Assembly: GCA_017556885.1 (NCBI GenBank)
Contig: JAFYLV010000133.1
Location: forward strand, 1 to 6,315
Origin: Clostridia bacterium
Lineage (GTDB): Bacteria; Bacillota; Clostridia; Oscillospirales; QAMX01
Direction: 5' to 3'
DNA length: 6,315 bases
Below, in pieces: positions 6,139-6,315 of the stretch. The position numbers and the translations under genes were made by a program. The notes under the pieces were generated by a model. The model saw only the letters and a list, made by a program, of their open reading frames with translations, did not search any database and was not told where the DNA came from. How positions within the stretch are numbered: the stretch's first letter is position 1; the number at the start of each line of letters is the position of its first letter.

Positions 6139-6315
6139 TTAACTCGGGAGAGCAAGTCGCTCCCAAATAGTTACCAGCCATCGCCGAACACTTTTAGCAT
6201 CTCCTGATTCATACGCATTCAGCAAACTATCTTCGTTCCATCGAATATCGGAACTCCAAAACGCATCAATAATTGCACAGAGATATGGATACAGCTTTTG
6301 CTCCTCTGCTGTAAA
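6139..6315 (-). CDS. C-terminal end of an unrecognised protein (partial, enters from right edge)
   Basis: On the minus strand, a frame is open from the right edge for 58 codons and ends in TAA (6141-6139). The peptide has the look of a real soluble, helical C-terminus: FTAEEQKLYPYLCAI (1-15), a tryptophan- and acid-rich middle (AFWSSDIRWNEDSLL, 18-32), and a basic last helix ending WLVTIWERLALPS. Codon choice (many A/T-ending codons) differs from the C-ending neighbours. I do not recognise the family and no active-site motif is visible. The frame being open could still be chance over 58 codons, but the lack of any gene on the opposite strand here and the terminator placed after it favour a true gene. 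Confidence 0.5.
   Translation of the reverse strand, partial: FTAEEQKLYPYLCAIIDAFWSSDIRWNEDSLLNAYESGDAKSVRRWLVTIWERLALPS

Noticed and set aside
5672..6181. A 169-codon minus-strand frame spanning the terminator and the end of the membrane protein gene.
   Set aside because: It reads through a strong stem-loop, is antisense to a good membrane protein frame, and its start lies inside the right-edge frame without a clear ribosome site.

Overview
The window looks like chromosomal DNA from a fairly GC-rich member of the Clostridia (Firmicutes), possibly an Oscillospiraceae-like gut anaerobe. The grounds are AGGAGG-type ribosome binding sites, the pairing of a GHKL histidine kinase with a LytTR response regulator, a biotin ligase without a DNA-binding domain, and a clostridial-type beta-CASP metallo-hydrolase. 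The genus-level guess is weak. I saw no CRISPR array, tRNA, rRNA, insertion sequence or phage gene.

Layout. A divergent promoter region (about 4062-4141) splits the window. Leftward on the minus strand runs a tight cluster: biotin-protein ligase (4042-3242), a beta-CASP RNA-type metallo-hydrolase (3245-1641, 4-bp overlap with the ligase), a LytTR response regulator (1617-922) and a small soluble GHKL histidine kinase (913-263). It ends at a strong inverted repeat (221-257) that looks like a terminator. Just beyond this, on the same strand, starts the 5' end of what is probably an ABC exporter gene. It begins at a TTG codon (151-149) behind a perfect AAGGAGG and runs off the left edge.

Rightward on the plus strand are a TIM-barrel sugar phosphate isomerase/epimerase-like protein (4179-5120) and, 5 bp later, an integral membrane protein of unknown function (5126-5983). 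A perfect 13-bp stem-loop follows (6035-6064). It can serve as a terminator for this pair and for the C-terminal end of an unrecognised gene that enters from the right edge on the minus strand (stop at 6139-6141).

How the genes fit together. The first pair couples a housekeeping enzyme, which biotinylates carboxylases, to a probable RNA nuclease. The two-component pair shares their strand with a 23-bp gap, so co-transcription is likely, but a functional link is not shown. The kinase has no membrane segment, so either it senses a cytoplasmic signal or it relies on a partner; the adjacent ABC-transporter-like gene is one candidate. Nothing proves a new system here. The most unusual items are the sensorless kinase next to the TTG-started transporter, the closely packed terminator and promoter between them, and an inverted repeat placed between the two divergent promoters.
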